A DNA stretch of 64,000 nt from Lunularia cruciata (GCA_948567375.1 OX419759.1:10570744-10634743); one strand, 5' to 3'; numbered from the stretch's first letter, positions 1-12,104 are shown. Notes: a model not told the origin generated them from the sequence alone. Numbers and translations: made by a program.

Positions 1-3000
1 GAAGGAGGGAAGGGTGCGATCTGATAGAGAAGATTGACGAGATAGAAATTGCTTCAAGAGGGTATATTTCGTTATATGTTGTAAGTAATATGTAATTTAT
101 TTTTTCTTCAATTCGGGTTTCATTGGTATTCTAATTGAAGGAGATCGAAAATCTTTGTTGAAGTATACTTGGTTATATGTTGTAGGTAAATATGTAATTC
201 TTTTGTTTTCCAATTTTGGTTTCATTGGTACCCAAATTGAAGGGCTAAGGAAAATACTAGGGGAAGGTATAAACCTATTGAAATTTTTTAAGGGTTTGGA
301 GTGATTGCTTTAGTTTAGAACTTGTAGATTTGGGATTTTTGTTTCTCATGTCTTAGTTTTCATAATTTGGATTTGGTATGTCAAAAGCTAGTTTGAAAAC
401 TAAAGAGATAAGAAACAGAAGTTATAACTATTTATAGCTTTTGGGGTTTTTGGAGTAAGTATTTACAAATATGAGATGGGATGTAAATGTTTTGTGGTTT
501 CATAGTCTTTGCAAAAGATAGGATAGAGTAACCCATGTTACCATGGATTCACTTTTTAGCTATGGATTCACTTTCCCATGTGCAACTGCCTAGGATATTA
601 TGAGGTAAGATGAGGCAAGATATTATATGCAAAGTGTGCCATATCTCTCATAAAGGATTAAAATTCATATCAAAAAAATGCAAAAAATTATGACTAGATC
701 ACTTAAGATGTCTACAAGGTGGATGACTACATCAAAATCATTAACATCAAGGATTACACATGCTATGTAGATCTCTTTGTTGGATATATTGATTAAGTTA
801 TGGGAGTGGTAAGCATCCTAAGCAGATTATTTGTTAGGTTTATTTGAGATTACTTTTCTATGTTTATGCATATTACACAAGCTTTCTTATGCACTCCATT
901 TTGAGGTACGATATAATTTTTTCTTAACATTTAATCATGATCCTTTGAATAATATGGTTTTTCATTTTGATTTTACTCATACCAATGTTTTTGTTGTACT
1001 ACATGTGTTGCAAGGAGAAGTAGTTGTTGGAAGAATTCAAAGATTTTGGACTATGGATCATAAAAGGAGCCTTCTTAAGCTTCATGTTATAGTAGACAAT
1101 TCCAATTCTACCTAGTTACACCAATGTAGGATTTTAAGTCAAGCCAAAGGGTATACTTAAGTAGCACAAGCTTCCATCCATTGTTTATGACTAGGATTCT
1201 ACTTTCTTTGTATGCCTATTGCATCTTATGCAAAGAAAAGGAGTACCATAAGAGGTCTTGGAATGCTTATTTGAAGAGTTGTTATATCTTAATAGATTTT
1301 GTTTTGCCCCACACATTATGCATAGCTCTATACCTCTCCTCAGAAGCATGTTAAAATAGTTGATGAGCATCTTAGAGATTGCTTTTAAGTTGAAGATCCT
1401 TTTAATGGTTTTATATAGTTGTTCCATGTGGTCACAATAATAGCAAGAAAAGAGAATCATATGTACTAGGTGCTAGTTGAACTCAAACAATGTAGAATAC
1501 TGCAAGAGGTATAAGATTGATTGAAATTCAAGAAGTATTATTATGCCTTATTAATTATACAATTATTTTTACATTATTTTCAATTCCAATAGCACCTCAG
1601 TCCATTAAGTTGAATTTGTTATTACAAGATGGTATGAGACTATATCTCTTTGTATTAGAGCACTCTTAGATATCCATGTAGATTTGGTTGTCTTGAAGGT
1701 TGGTGATTCTTATTCTTTTTGTGTAGTACTTCTATGATTCTCCTCCTTCTCTATACTACAATCACAGCTTCTTAGCTTTTTATCTATTACATTAGCTAAG
1801 TTAGATTGTGTCTTTCCACTTGGCAGGTTATACACATATAATGTGATCCTAGAGACCAAATTAAGGAGACACTTGATCAAGATACTTATAAGCTTAAGAA
1901 TCAAAGCTTGAAAGTGTACTACATGATTTCTTCTAAGTATTCTTTCTAATCTCTAGCTTCTAGAAGTGTGAATTATTACATTTACATAAGGCTTATGCAT
2001 TCTTAGACAAAAATTAGCATCCAGGAAAAAATTTCACATGCTACTTAGATATTGCACTTATAAAGAATATACTTAATATGGATGAATTTTTTTACAAGAA
2101 GATCCATAAGTGGCATTTGGTATACTCTCCTCTAGTATTTCTCATCAACCATCTATCTCCTTTATATGGTTCCTACTTCTCCAATCTTTCTATTGCATTT
2201 GATACTAGGATAGTGGGAGTCTTTGGTAACATTATTGTACCATGGACTTTTTTAAGTTTGTGACAAGGAACTTGACAAGAGATAAATATCTTTACTAATT
2301 TTTATGTAAGAGAAAGGTCTATTATTTATGGAGGAGACAACACTTGTAGGGTTTAAGGTAATGGAGTACTACTTTAGATGCATTGTGTTTAAGATCCATA
2401 ACCACAACATCCACTATTATCAATGTTTCTTCCAAGTGAAATATATACTTTCTTATGGTAATCAAAACATTTTATAGTTGATTGCATCATAGATAGCTAT
2501 ACTTTATTCTCCAAAAGGTGATATTTTATATGGGCTAGTTTGTTCCTCTTGCCTTGGAGTTACTTAAAACTATGTAGATGTCATTTGATATATTTGTAAA
2601 GTATTATGCAAGAACTTACCAATATGAACTTAAATATTCCAAAAATTTGGAGTTTAACAAATAAAACCATAGAATTAATAATTTAAATAATAGAAATTTG
2701 AAATAATTATTAATAGAATACCTAAAAATGAGACAAGTCAAAAAAAGGACTAAAGCAATATATATATTTTTTCTTTGCTCTTTTGTGCATTGGTGAAAAA
2801 GGTAACTTACTAATGGACTAAATGATAGATACATTGCTTACCTCTTCCTATATTGTAGTCAACTTAAGACATATATTGTAGTCTACTTTAGACAGTGAAT
2901 GTCTATTTCTCTATAGAGAGTACTAGCTGGTAGAATATATATGAGATCAATCACACTAGATGATGTTTCTTTGAATTTTCCAAAGATATATAGATCATTT

Positions 3001-3170
3001 GACTTGCATAGCTCAAATATTCTAGATAAAAGAAGAGAGATGTATCGTTCTAATGCTCTTAGGGTTTTTCTTTTATGGCTATGGCTTGATGTGGTCGTAA
3101 CATCCTTCTTGTTATTGTCTATCCTGCTTAATTTTAAAGAGATTAAATCTAAGCATCAAAATGGGTAGAA
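1..3170 (+). mobile_element. Decayed RLE-type non-LTR retrotransposon, copy C
   Basis: Third and oldest copy of the element seen at 12105-16262 and 16270-19593. Bases 1-420 match the 5' leader of those copies in order (purine-rich start, then a stretch around ATTTTGGTTTCATTGGTACC, then AAGGGTTTGGAGTGAT). Bases 750-900 match the region just after the C2H2 finger, 1290-1430 the pre-RT region, 2090-2400 the post-RT thumb and 2900-3020 the C-terminal end. Every block is in the order expected for a plus-strand copy. No reading frame survives: stops and frameshifts are everywhere. Most differences from the better copies look like C-to-T or G-to-A changes, often at former CG sites, as expected from long methylation. 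The 3' tail at about 3075-3130 is only faintly recognisable. The left end lies at or just outside the window. Confidence 0.75.
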
Positions 3171-5433
3171 TGGCTTATGCATATTCCAACATCACAATTA
3201 AAAAATTGATTTGATAAATATTTTATAAATAATATTTAGATGTTAAAATATTATCAAATGTTAACTATTAAACCATCAAATATTAAAGTAAAATGTTATT
3301 CAAACATATTTAAAGTTTCATATCAAACTTATTCCTAAAGGAATCTTGTTGAATGTTATATTGTTCAAATATATCAATGCATTTTACAGTTAAGTTTCTA
3401 ATTATTAATAGATCAAACATGAAAGTATCTCCTATGGAAACTACACTCAATCAATTTCCAAATACCTTAGAACGTTCAATGTGATATCAACTTTTCAATA
3501 GTTCTATCCACTACATTACCGATTACCCTATTCAATCCCGATATGATTTTTCCAAACCAACATTCTAACATTTTTCAAATCTTTTCCGAACCACTATTCT
3601 AACTTTCTTCTAAACTGAAAATGGTCCTCGAAAGTCTTTAAATTTTCTACGCGTAGAACCGGATCAATCCCGTAATGCAGCAATCCAAGACGAACAATCT
3701 AATTCGTAGTGGATTCTTTCTACAAAAGGGGGTTTCAATTGCATTTACGGGATTGTAACGGAAGTGAAGTCAGTTCCATAAAGTTTACGTGACAACAACC
3801 AGGCACCACTCAACGGAAGAATGTAAAATTTTAGAGAAGTGGACTGAATGCCGTAAAGTTTTAGGGGTCACTTCCGGGTACACCCTACCATTTTACGCGA
3901 CGCTTCGTATATCGTTTTGACGGAATCCATTAGTCCCCACTTAAAACCCTAATGCTCATGACGAAGTCTTCGATGAGACTCAATCAGACTGTCAGCGATT
4001 AATCTCTTCCAGCAAACTCCGTTCTAAATAGTAGTGCACGGACACACAGCCCAGCTCAGATCAGAATCCCTCTGAATTTTATCCCTCTGAATAAAATAGA
4101 AAGCTATGCATCTAACTTATGCATTGGTAGTCAATTTTTGAATTAAAACCGAACAAGAAAGAATATACCAATTTATATATCTAGATAGAAACTCATTCCT
4201 ATTACGCTTATGTAGAAATGATAAATTTAACGGTTTATTTTTCGTTCTTTCTAAAACTATCCTTTTGCTTTCTTTATGGTTTTGTCTATCCTTTCAAGGA
4301 GTAGAGATTATATTTAAGAGTGATGTAAAGTCTATGTAGTGTATTCTTGAAATTTTTATGGAAATGTAAAGCATGATTTGTTTGTTATTTCAAGTGAAAT
4401 GAAAGCATTTTGTATCCTTATTAGAGAATGAATTAAGACTTTTATTAGTATCTAAATCTCTTGTTATCTTTTTTTTCTCGCACACATAAGAATTCGATAA
4501 AAACTCCCGATGCAGGCTAGAAATTATTATTATTTTACATTTTCAACAATGAATAACTCATTTTATTAAAAAATAATGATAGAGATAATTGTGTACATCC
4601 CATTTGCAAATATTGATACTTAAGGTAGAATGCCTTTTTCTAAAGAAAACTAATACTCCTAATATAAGATGACTATTTTAATATAAAGAAATATATATCC
4701 TTTTTTGTATGATATTTCTAGAAAAATTGTGTCATGCATAAATGACTAAAAAAAATTAAGTTTATTTATTCTTTTTATCAATAAAAACATAATTTGGAGG
4801 GTTAAAAGATAAATTTAATAACATTGAATTTATGATTTGAGCTTATTAGAAATCAGATGATGTTAAAATGTGATTTATTGATCCCTTAAGTTACATGTAC
4901 CAAAACTGATTGAATTTATCTTCAGATGTATTTAAAATTCCTAAAATCACATTAAATATCATTTATATTTGAAATTAATTATTTTTTATCATTCCGTACT
5001 AATTATAGGATAAGAATTGAATAAGATTTGGGTAAATTGATAACTTGATAATGGATTCTAACTAGAAACCTTACAAATTACAATTTATAAGCAGTAACTA
5101 TTTTCGGACTCTTCCCGCTAATCAACTGAAACCCTATAATAGATTAATGAATGGTTGATGTAAAAATAGTTCTAATTTGTTCTAAATTTTATATTTTTAG
5201 TCATGTATTTGTCAAGCTTATGAATAAATTATCCTCGTCTCAATATTATTTTATATTTACAAACAAGTATTTCAGACTATTTGTACATTTTTCTCAGGAA
5301 AATGTTCAAAATTATACAAACCACAACGTATAATATACAGTAGACAGCTTGACGAGAAAGCAGATATTTCAAAACGGCAGCGCAGCGCTTAGTGGCAATA
5401 ATTAACCACATAAACAAAGAACGAATTAGATGC
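3171..5433. other. Intergenic DNA, no gene recognised
   Basis: Mostly AT-rich with no long open frame. A GC-richer island at about 3640-4090 stands out. It contains AAAACCCTAA (about 3946-3955, telo-box-like) and a short direct repeat of TCCCTCTGAAT near 4067 and 4081, so it could be a promoter or a lost gene start. No product can be assigned. From 4100 to 5340 I see only AT-rich sequence. Confidence 0.5.
3640..4090. promoter_or_regulatory. GC-richer island with telo-box-like motif
   Basis: Base composition shifts sharply from AT-rich flanks to gene-like DNA with several CG dinucleotides. AAAACCCTAA sits near its centre. Plant promoters of translation-related genes often carry this motif. 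No coding frame follows within the AT-rich sequence to the right, so a promoter role is only a suggestion. Confidence 0.2.
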
Positions 5434-5528
5434 TTTATTGGGGCTTAGCCCCATGTTACCTTTTTTGTCCCTCCCTTGTACGGCTTGATGGGGTCTTCCC
5501 TCCTTCGTTTTTCCTACGCGGTCGCCTT
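5434..5528 (+). repeat. Tail-only copy T1 of the RLE retrotransposon
   Basis: About 95 bp, nearly identical to the 3' tail of the full element at 12105-12200 (reverse complement). It starts at TTATTGGGGCTTAGCCCC, a six-pair hairpin with a TTA loop, and ends at the same GGTCGCCTT. No upstream part of the element is present. This fits a 5'-truncated insertion, or a separately mobile tail. Confidence 0.85.
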
Positions 5529-6200
5529 CTCAAATTACATGCTCCTGATAGAATCGTGACAGTTTTGGATCGCAACAAGAATTGCAGACAAACATTCTGC
5601 CTCGATGCCTATAGCTAACACGAGACCTTCAGCACATAGGTTCAATGATTAAGATATCTAGTGAAGCTTTGTATCTAAGAACGAATAGCCATTGGCTCAG
5701 CAGATGCCGTACTTAGGGAGACCTATTGACGTTTCCGAAAGAGATGGTGAATTGATCCACTTTCTAGATACGCTGATAAGAAGGAGATATTCCAGCGTGA
5801 TGTGAAGTTGCAAACGCGGTTAGTTTCACCGCGGCAAAGTTGTGAATTGACTGGCATCTGTAGCCGGTACGAGTCGTCCAAAGCCACACCGGCCTCAGTT
5901 TACTCTGCCGTGTTTAATCGCGTTGACCGATTTTCAGAGGAACTCCATCGTTAACTCTCGGGACGGTGAGTGAAAGGAGGGATAGTTTATCCTTCGCAAC
6001 TGAGTGCAACTTGATCTTCGACCTGTAGCGCGCATGTGACGGTTGGAAAGCTGTTCGATAGATTCTATGTACCAGGTCTGCTGTCGCTTATCAACTGAAC
6101 TGAATAATTGAAGCTAATATGAGATAGACATGCTTGTGATTTGTTGTTAAGCACATTGTACCGACACCAGTGGGAGTTGTGGAATGCCTGCGAACTTCCC

Positions 6201-6268
6201 GACTCCAGGAATGTCTCCAAAACAAGAACTTCGCGACTCCAAGAATGTCTCCAAAACATCCTTCCCGA
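6201..6268. repeat. 34-bp tandem duplication
   Basis: GACTCCAGGAATGTCTCC at 6201 recurs as GACTCCAAGAATGTCTCC at 6235, each followed by AAAACA. Two imperfect units of 34 bp. Small local duplication with no assigned function. Confidence 0.8.
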
Positions 6269-7380
6269 AGCTTGCATCAATGACCTTAATTACAGTCTGG
6301 AAGTCTGTAAATGTGCATTTAAGAAGCTCCCTAATCTTGCCTACAATATTCTGCCACATATGGTAATAGAAGTTTGCATGTGGTATACGATTGAGGTTAA
6401 TGGAAATTCATGATTGTTTGTGAATGTGCATGGAGAGTACTAAATTCAGCGAGTGACCAGACTGCCGCTGCTCCTGCCACAAATATAAATAACCAGGTTA
6501 TATATATATGAACGAGAAATACTATGTTACTGAAATCGTTGCTCACGAGGGAATAGTTTCAAGTCGAAATCCTCCTCTCTATTGAACTTAATGGCTTCGA
6601 TGTCTACTTTGATAGAAATGTCTCCATATTTAGACTACATCCTTGATGTTCAACCTCGAGACATTACATGCACCAGGCAAGAGAGTCAGTGAAAATTTAA
6701 CTCTGATGGAATCAGGTCTCCAGTGAAGTCGATGGACTCCGAGTAAGTTTGCATTTTAGCACACCGACATTAGCACTCTAATTTAGTGTCTAAATACTGA
6801 CACTGTACTTATCGTTGGAGCTTTAGTAGACGCTTTAGCTTTCTTAGGTAATGAACCGGAGATCCTGACATAGGTTATTACCCCCTGTCTTAACCTTCAT
6901 CATGGCATGTACTATGTTCGGCACCATCTTCAGCCAAGGACACGTAACTTTGCCCCAGCACAGAAAAAATTATGAGTACAGGATGTAGAATGTGAAGACA
7001 TCAAACTAGGGTGTTGAGGTGGCTATCAGCGACAGAATTTACCAACTTGTCTTGAGTTCAAGGCGGCATTATGGACCGGGATAATAGAACCGTCAACATC
7101 GTCATCAGTGCATTTCAAGGCTCAATGCTCAGTACTCCTATCTACCATATGAAGTTCACTGATCTTTTCTACGAATGTTTACAACCCCTGATATAACCAG
7201 AGTTTAAGCACCGATAACTGGTTCCTACGAAGAGTGGATCTCGACTCTAACTCGCGATCATTTCCATGACAGTTGTCCTGGTGTAGTAGGAATCTTGTAT
7301 TGCATGTCTATCTGCTGTGCCTGAGAGTTCACGCACTTTATCCAATTTGGAGATGATTGGAGAAGCATGAAGCTCCAACA

Positions 7381-7800
7381 TGGCTGGCTAGAATTCTCGA
7401 CCAACTACGTCTGAATACGATTTGATGTCTTGTTTCAACTTCTATCTTCAAATATATTCTGGTAAGTTTGTAGTATGAACAGCCGCATGAGCTACTGTGA
7501 ACGAAATTCCTATCCATCCTACTGGGAACTGTACGTGAATTTGGTTTCAAGGACGGTTTCAACGAGATTCCAGCTCGTATGAAAGAACATGGGCTGGCTA
7601 GATTTCTTGACCAACTACATCTGAATACGATTTGATGTCTTGTTTCAACTTCTATCTTCAAACATGTGCTGTAAGTTTGTAGTATGAACAGCCGCATGAG
7701 CTACTCCTAAACGAAATTCCTCTCCATCCTATGGGGAACTGTACGTGAATTTGGTTTGAAGGACGGTTTGAACGAGATTCCAACTCGTATGAAGCATTTA
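7381..7800. repeat. 210-bp tandem duplication
   Basis: Two units, 7381-7590 and 7591-7800, lie at a constant offset of 210 bases. Matching landmarks are GGCTGGCTAGA at the start, GAATACGATTTGATGTCTTG in the middle and AACGAGATTC near the end. The units differ at scattered bases and by compensating small gaps, so the duplication is not very recent. No coding role is evident. Confidence 0.9.
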
Positions 7801-9626
7801 TGTGCTCAGGTTGGCGATTTCACATCTTGGCTGATGTGGAATAAAACACACTGGTTATGATGACACTATAGAAGAGATCGGCAGAGCCCTGCTTAAGATT
7901 GGACCTTGAATCTGTAGTATGCAGGCCTTTCCAGACCCTGACGCTGAGATCCAGCACATAAGATACCCTGATGTCCTGGGATGGAGTTTCCCTGTTTCTG
8001 ATAAGACTCTTGCTGACTTCACAGGACCGGTAGCATGCATTCTCATTCCCATTAAACCACTCATCATGTCACTATGCCCTCCAAGGAAATCTGGAGTCGA
8101 GACAGAGTTCCATATTGTGTGTGTACTCCTTCCCCTGAACTAAACTATAATAGGGGGACTCATTAAATTTTCAATCTCTTCCGGAAGTTGAATAGCTTGC
8201 TACTTCTGTACAGAGTCTTAAGTACATAGAACGCTAATGGGATGTGATGATCGATTTACAAATTGATTTCAAGATGCCGCATGTCCTGCAGATACAATCA
8301 GACGTCCAGTTGACCAACACCATCATGCTTCGGATATATATAATGTGGAAGACCATTTTCTTGCCCTGGCCACGTTCATCAACTTGATCAGGATGATGGA
8401 TTCTTTTAATTTTTCAATTATTGGAATTCAAAGATTGAAACAATTCTTGATTTATTTATTGGATTAGTTCATCGTTTCTTGTTTAATGGTGTAGGTCGAA
8501 CGATGAACAATAGTTTCATTTTAAGGTTGGACATAGCAACGAACTTGAGTAGTGGCTTCCTGAACCACCTCGACGATTTCCTAAGTACCAGTTAAGGGAT
8601 ACTTTACTTGATTCGTTCATTCTCACGTGGACTAAACCTGCACCCTTTTCTGATAATTCTTGCGTTTAGTTACATCCTATCTGCAGTAGGATTTCCCTTC
8701 AGATTGACTGTAAACACTTCTCTAGATTCGGGAGATGGAATCCTCATCGGCGTTGCATCACTTTGAAAACCTGTCAATAAGTTTTTCAAGTGGGTTTCAG
8801 GATGATGGGTCGTAAATTTTGCATCATTGCATCAAAGAGCAACACCGGAGTGTCAGACTTTAAACATAAGACTTTCTCTGCTCAGACGAATCAAGTAAGA
8901 ACAGACCACGCAGCAGTCATGCAGCACTGCTGGACTGGTGTCTTTGTGTCACTCATGAGCGATAGTGGAACTTACGACCGATGTGATCAGAGTTCAAAAA
9001 CAACTGCTGCATGATTGTTCCTCCAGTGCGGGCTTCTCGCTTCCATACTTAGTGCCACCCGTATCTCCGATTATGTCATCATCTTCATCATCGAGAATTG
9101 AACAAAGTAATGGCGCGGGTACGGGGAGGGTTTGACAGCTTCTTGGGGTTCAAACGCTGTCTCGTAGAATCGCAATTTGGATAATATTTCTTTCCTCCTT
9201 TCATCACCGCACTTGCTTTTGGCGAGCCTCCTCGACTCGCAGTATGAAGTATGAAATCTCATTTAGTTCTTGCGAGTAAACGTCTCGCAACGATAGCGCA
9301 CACCAGTTGGAGCACACTACATCTACATGACTCGCAGCAGGCAAGCGTGTATGTGTAATGGTTTGAGCTGTAAAGGCTCAAAACAACACAAGTATGCCTG
9401 TGATGCAGCTCCATTCAGCGCCAACATACGAAGCCACCAGAGGTACCAGAAGATATGAGTTGCACAATACGAACCTCACAGAGTTTGCAATACTAGAGGG
9501 AACTAGTCCATGTAGCTGGGCTGTGAGTTCTCCATCAGAGATTTAGTTGAAATTTCCTTCTTTCGTTGTGAAAGATGTGTGGTATTATTGCTCTTTTTTT
9601 ACTTCTAGCAAGAGCGTCAACTAGAG

Positions 9627-9665
9627 CTGAAAGCGTCAACAGGGCTTTTCCGTTGACGCTTTCAG
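9627..9665. repeat. 14-bp perfect inverted repeat (hairpin)
   Basis: CTGAAAGCGTCAAC at 9627-9640 is followed, after an 11-base spacer, by its exact complement GTTGACGCTTTCAG at 9652-9665. A third partial copy, GAGCGTCAAC, lies just upstream at about 9612-9621. The stem is too short for a typical plant microRNA precursor. Confidence 0.85.
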
Positions 9666-10334
9666 TTGCTCGTACGACCTTGCAACTGCATCCTTTGGAC
9701 CAAACGAGAAAGATTCATTCGCAATGATGTGAGGGAAGATCTCAGCTTTTCAACGTTTCCAGCCTGCTGACTGCATGGTGGTGAGAAACCAGCAATAGAA
9801 TTCCTGCTACTTCCCTCGAGTGACAGACATACGCAACTAACTTTGGATCTCCGAAAGCGGCCTATGGGGAAAAATTAAGAGGCACAAAACTCCTCAAATG
9901 CATGGCTTCTCAGAAATTACAAGCAGTGATTACATACTGCACAAATCTTTCAACTGCACTGCCTTCACATGGGTCGATGGAAAGTCACAAGCTTTCCCGC
10001 AAGAAATGCCGCCAGTGACATAAGAATTATGATAATTAATTCAACTCACAGCGCTTTCTCCTCGATTATCCTGGCCAATTGAACATTAATTTCCCTATTT
10101 CAGGTACCAAGCTCATGTTAGAGGTCCTTGCACCGCAACTGATTCAGAGATCAATCTTACGAGAGCGCTGTCATTCAAACTATCAATGCTTGCGCTTGAA
10201 AGGCAGAATGATACGCCGATAAGTGACATTTAAAACTGCCAAAGATGTATGATTTAGGACATGAAGTGACCAAATTCCACTGTGAAGGACAAAATGAATT
10301 ATCTCAAGGGAGGCAAAAAGTGCTACTCTAGACC

Positions 10335-11507
10335 CTACTCTTCATCCTCCTCTTCGTCACCGTCGCCGCCGGCAGCCTTCTTTGAGGCGGCCTTCGTGTT
10401 CCTTCTCTTCACTCTTCCGGGTCGGCCACCTCCCAGCGGACTGGAAAGAGCAAAATCAACGTGCTTCTGGCTATCGACTCGAACTAGGAAGGAAGGAACG
10501 TCGACGATTTGCTTGCCAACCCTAGAAAACATACATTTGACAGATTTAGATATAATACAGGTCATACAGGCATGCGACGGCGTCAAGCTCTGTTCTAGAA
10601 CTATTTCCAAAACACGTAAAACCAATTTGAGAGCTCACCTGATGTGGCGCTGCTTGATGAGAACGCGAGCGTGGTGAATGGACTTAGCCATACCACTCTT
10701 GAAGACGAGAGTCTGCAAACGCCTCTCGAGAAAGTTCTCTACGGTAAGAGCCAACACGTAATCGAGCTTACTCTGGCTCTCGTCAAGAAGACCATATCTG
10801 TTCATACGACGGAGAAGAGCCTCTCCCTCAAAAATACGGCGGGTACTCTTCTCATCCAATGTCAACAATTGCCTAGCATTGTTGCGGATTTTGCTCAGAG
10901 CATACTGGACTCTCCATAACTCACGCTTGTTCCTCAGGCCGTACTCTCCGACGAGCTTCAACTCGGCGTCGAGACGCTCCTTCTCAAAAGGCCTACGCGG
11001 CTTCTTGAATGTCTTTCCATCTGAAACATAAGGCAGAACTAAGCAAGACTGCAACCTACTCTTGCACCAAAGAGGATTCGTAAAGCAACAAATTGACCAT
11101 CGACAGGAGCAGTACAGAGAGCTCGAACCAAACCCTAAAAACTGCAACAGGGATTGTTGGCTATATGCACGATACTTGACTTATCAACCAACAAATTTGT
11201 GTTTTAAAAGATGATATATATCTTATGATCAAACAGGTCTGAAAATCCGGCGCTAGGCACAGCTTCAAACGCAAGACAAAGACAAAGAAGGAAGCTTATG
11301 AAGTGACTTTATTCCAGACGACAGAAAGAAATGGATGCAAATGCAGAGCTGATGGAGTCCAAGTTCCCTCTCTCAAGAACCTGACAACACAAACACAACC
11401 TCGAAGTAGATACAAGCCACTGAAAGAAAGAAACCAACTGAAGAAACCGCATAATTCGAGATCGATGGGCATCACTTACAATTACGGTAAACAGCAACGT
11501 GCACCAT
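10335..11507 (-). CDS. RPS9: 40S ribosomal protein S9 (uS4), three exons
   Basis: Cytosolic small-subunit ribosomal protein of the uS4 family. It binds 18S rRNA early in 40S assembly and helps form the mRNA entry channel. Coding exons on the minus strand are 11507-11480 (28 nt, M-V-H-V-A-V-Y-R-N), 11020-10639 (382 nt) and 10521-10335 (187 nt). The total is 597 nt, or 198 residues plus stop, which is the usual plant length. Introns are 459 bp (GTAAGT...CAG) and 117 bp (GTGAGC...TAG), and phases match at each junction. Landmarks include [20 protein letters not shown] near the N-terminus, [15 protein letters not shown], the S4 RNA-binding domain at about residues 108-170 ([17 protein letters not shown], then [11 protein letters not shown]) and an acidic C-terminus. 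The start is ATGG in good context. No damage is seen, so the gene is probably functional. Confidence 0.97.
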
Positions 11508-11644
11508 GGCGTCTCTTCACAGCAATTCTCAATCGCTCATACAAATTTCAGGTCCAGAAATCGTTCAATGCTGCGCAACTGAGGGGCCTGTCCAGAGCTC
11601 CGAAGGAAAAGAGTGTACCTGTCAAATTCCGCGAGTATATCTCC

Positions 11645-11656
11645 CGTTAGGGTTCC
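11645..11656 (-). promoter_or_regulatory. Telo-box-like element upstream of RPS9
   Basis: On the minus strand this reads GGAACCCTAACG, about 140 bases upstream of the RPS9 start codon. It contains the AACCCTAA core known from plant ribosomal protein promoters. A related GCCCTAAT on the plus strand (about 11677-11684) lies slightly further upstream. It may lie in the promoter or the 5' leader. Confidence 0.5.
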
Positions 11657-11699
11657 AGCACACCCACGACTGCGAGCCCTAATCCAGCACCAGCATTTT

Positions 11700-11714
11700 A
11701 TTTTATTTAAAATA
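11700..11714 (-). promoter_or_regulatory. Possible RPS9 TATA region
   Basis: The minus strand reads TATATTTTAAATAAA here, roughly 200 bases upstream of the RPS9 ATG and next to the telo-box-like motif. It could set a start site near 11670. The assignment rests on position and base composition alone. Confidence 0.3.
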
Positions 11715-11923
11715 TACATATTTCCTGGTTTTCTTACGTACCCGGTACCTTCAACTCGGTCTTAGCATCCGGCGACCCATGGCTTCAAAACCATATCATT
11801 TATTATGTTTTTGCTCTATTTTATTATTTCCTGGAATTCTGGGAACAGAGTATCTTGTCCGGGCCCAAAAGTTATGATGGATTTGTTACATTATAAACTT
11901 GAAGCTTTTTGATTAAAAAGGTT
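11715..11923. other. Spacer between RPS9 and the RLE cluster
   Basis: AT-rich spacer with no open frame and no recognised repeat. It may hold distal promoter sequence of RPS9. Confidence 0.4.
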
Positions 11924-12104
11924 TAATACATTTATTGAGCTACAAATTTCTATTAGTTATCCCCTACCGAGTTTCCTCTTTTTGGCTGCGGGAGCCAGGA
12001 GAGGAGAGGTAGTGACTTGAGAAGACATCTATAATTCTGCTCTCTAGCATAGAGGACATGTAATACATTTATTGAGTTACAAATTTCTATTAGTTACCGA
12101 GATA
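11924..12104 (+). repeat. Stray 5'-end fragment of the RLE element between short direct repeats
   Basis: Bases about 11954-12055 (TTATCCCCTACCGAGTTTCC to CTCTCTAGCATA) repeat the 5' end of copy B at about 16280-16385, in the same plus orientation. Here they abut the 3' end of the oppositely oriented copy A. A roughly 40-bp sequence (TAATACATTTATTGAG and onward) occurs on both sides, at 11924-11970 and 12061-12102, the second lacking six bases (TCCCCT). It may be a long target duplication from insertion of copy A into the start of copy B, or a later rearrangement. Confidence 0.6.

Larger units (their letters stand above)
5529..10334. other. Non-repetitive DNA without a recognisable gene
   Basis: GC content is close to that of the RPS9 locus, so this reads as gene space rather than transposon. 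I looked on both strands and found only short open frames (up to about 119 codons) with no family resemblance. The longest lies in a tandem duplication and its peptide simply repeats. A 63-codon minus-strand frame at 9071-9262 and a 74-codon plus-strand frame at 8790-9014 have plausible composition but no recognised motif. Unspliced exons of an unknown gene, a long non-coding RNA or a decayed gene are all possible. Confidence 0.45.

Noticed and set aside
6065-6413. Four overlapping frames of 60-90 codons on both strands.
   Set aside because: Mutually overlapping, built partly on a 34-bp duplication, and without known domains.
7338-7697. 119-codon minus-strand open frame.
   Set aside because: It lies across the 210-bp tandem duplication. 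The peptide repeats only because the DNA does, and no family resemblance is seen.
10644-10919. Plus-strand 91-codon frame opposite RPS9.
   Set aside because: Exact antisense of conserved RPS9 exon 2, so an open-frame shadow.
11303-11650. Plus-strand 115-codon frame over the RPS9 promoter and first exon.
   Set aside because: It overlaps the RPS9 first exon and leader on the opposite strand, with no recognisable motif.
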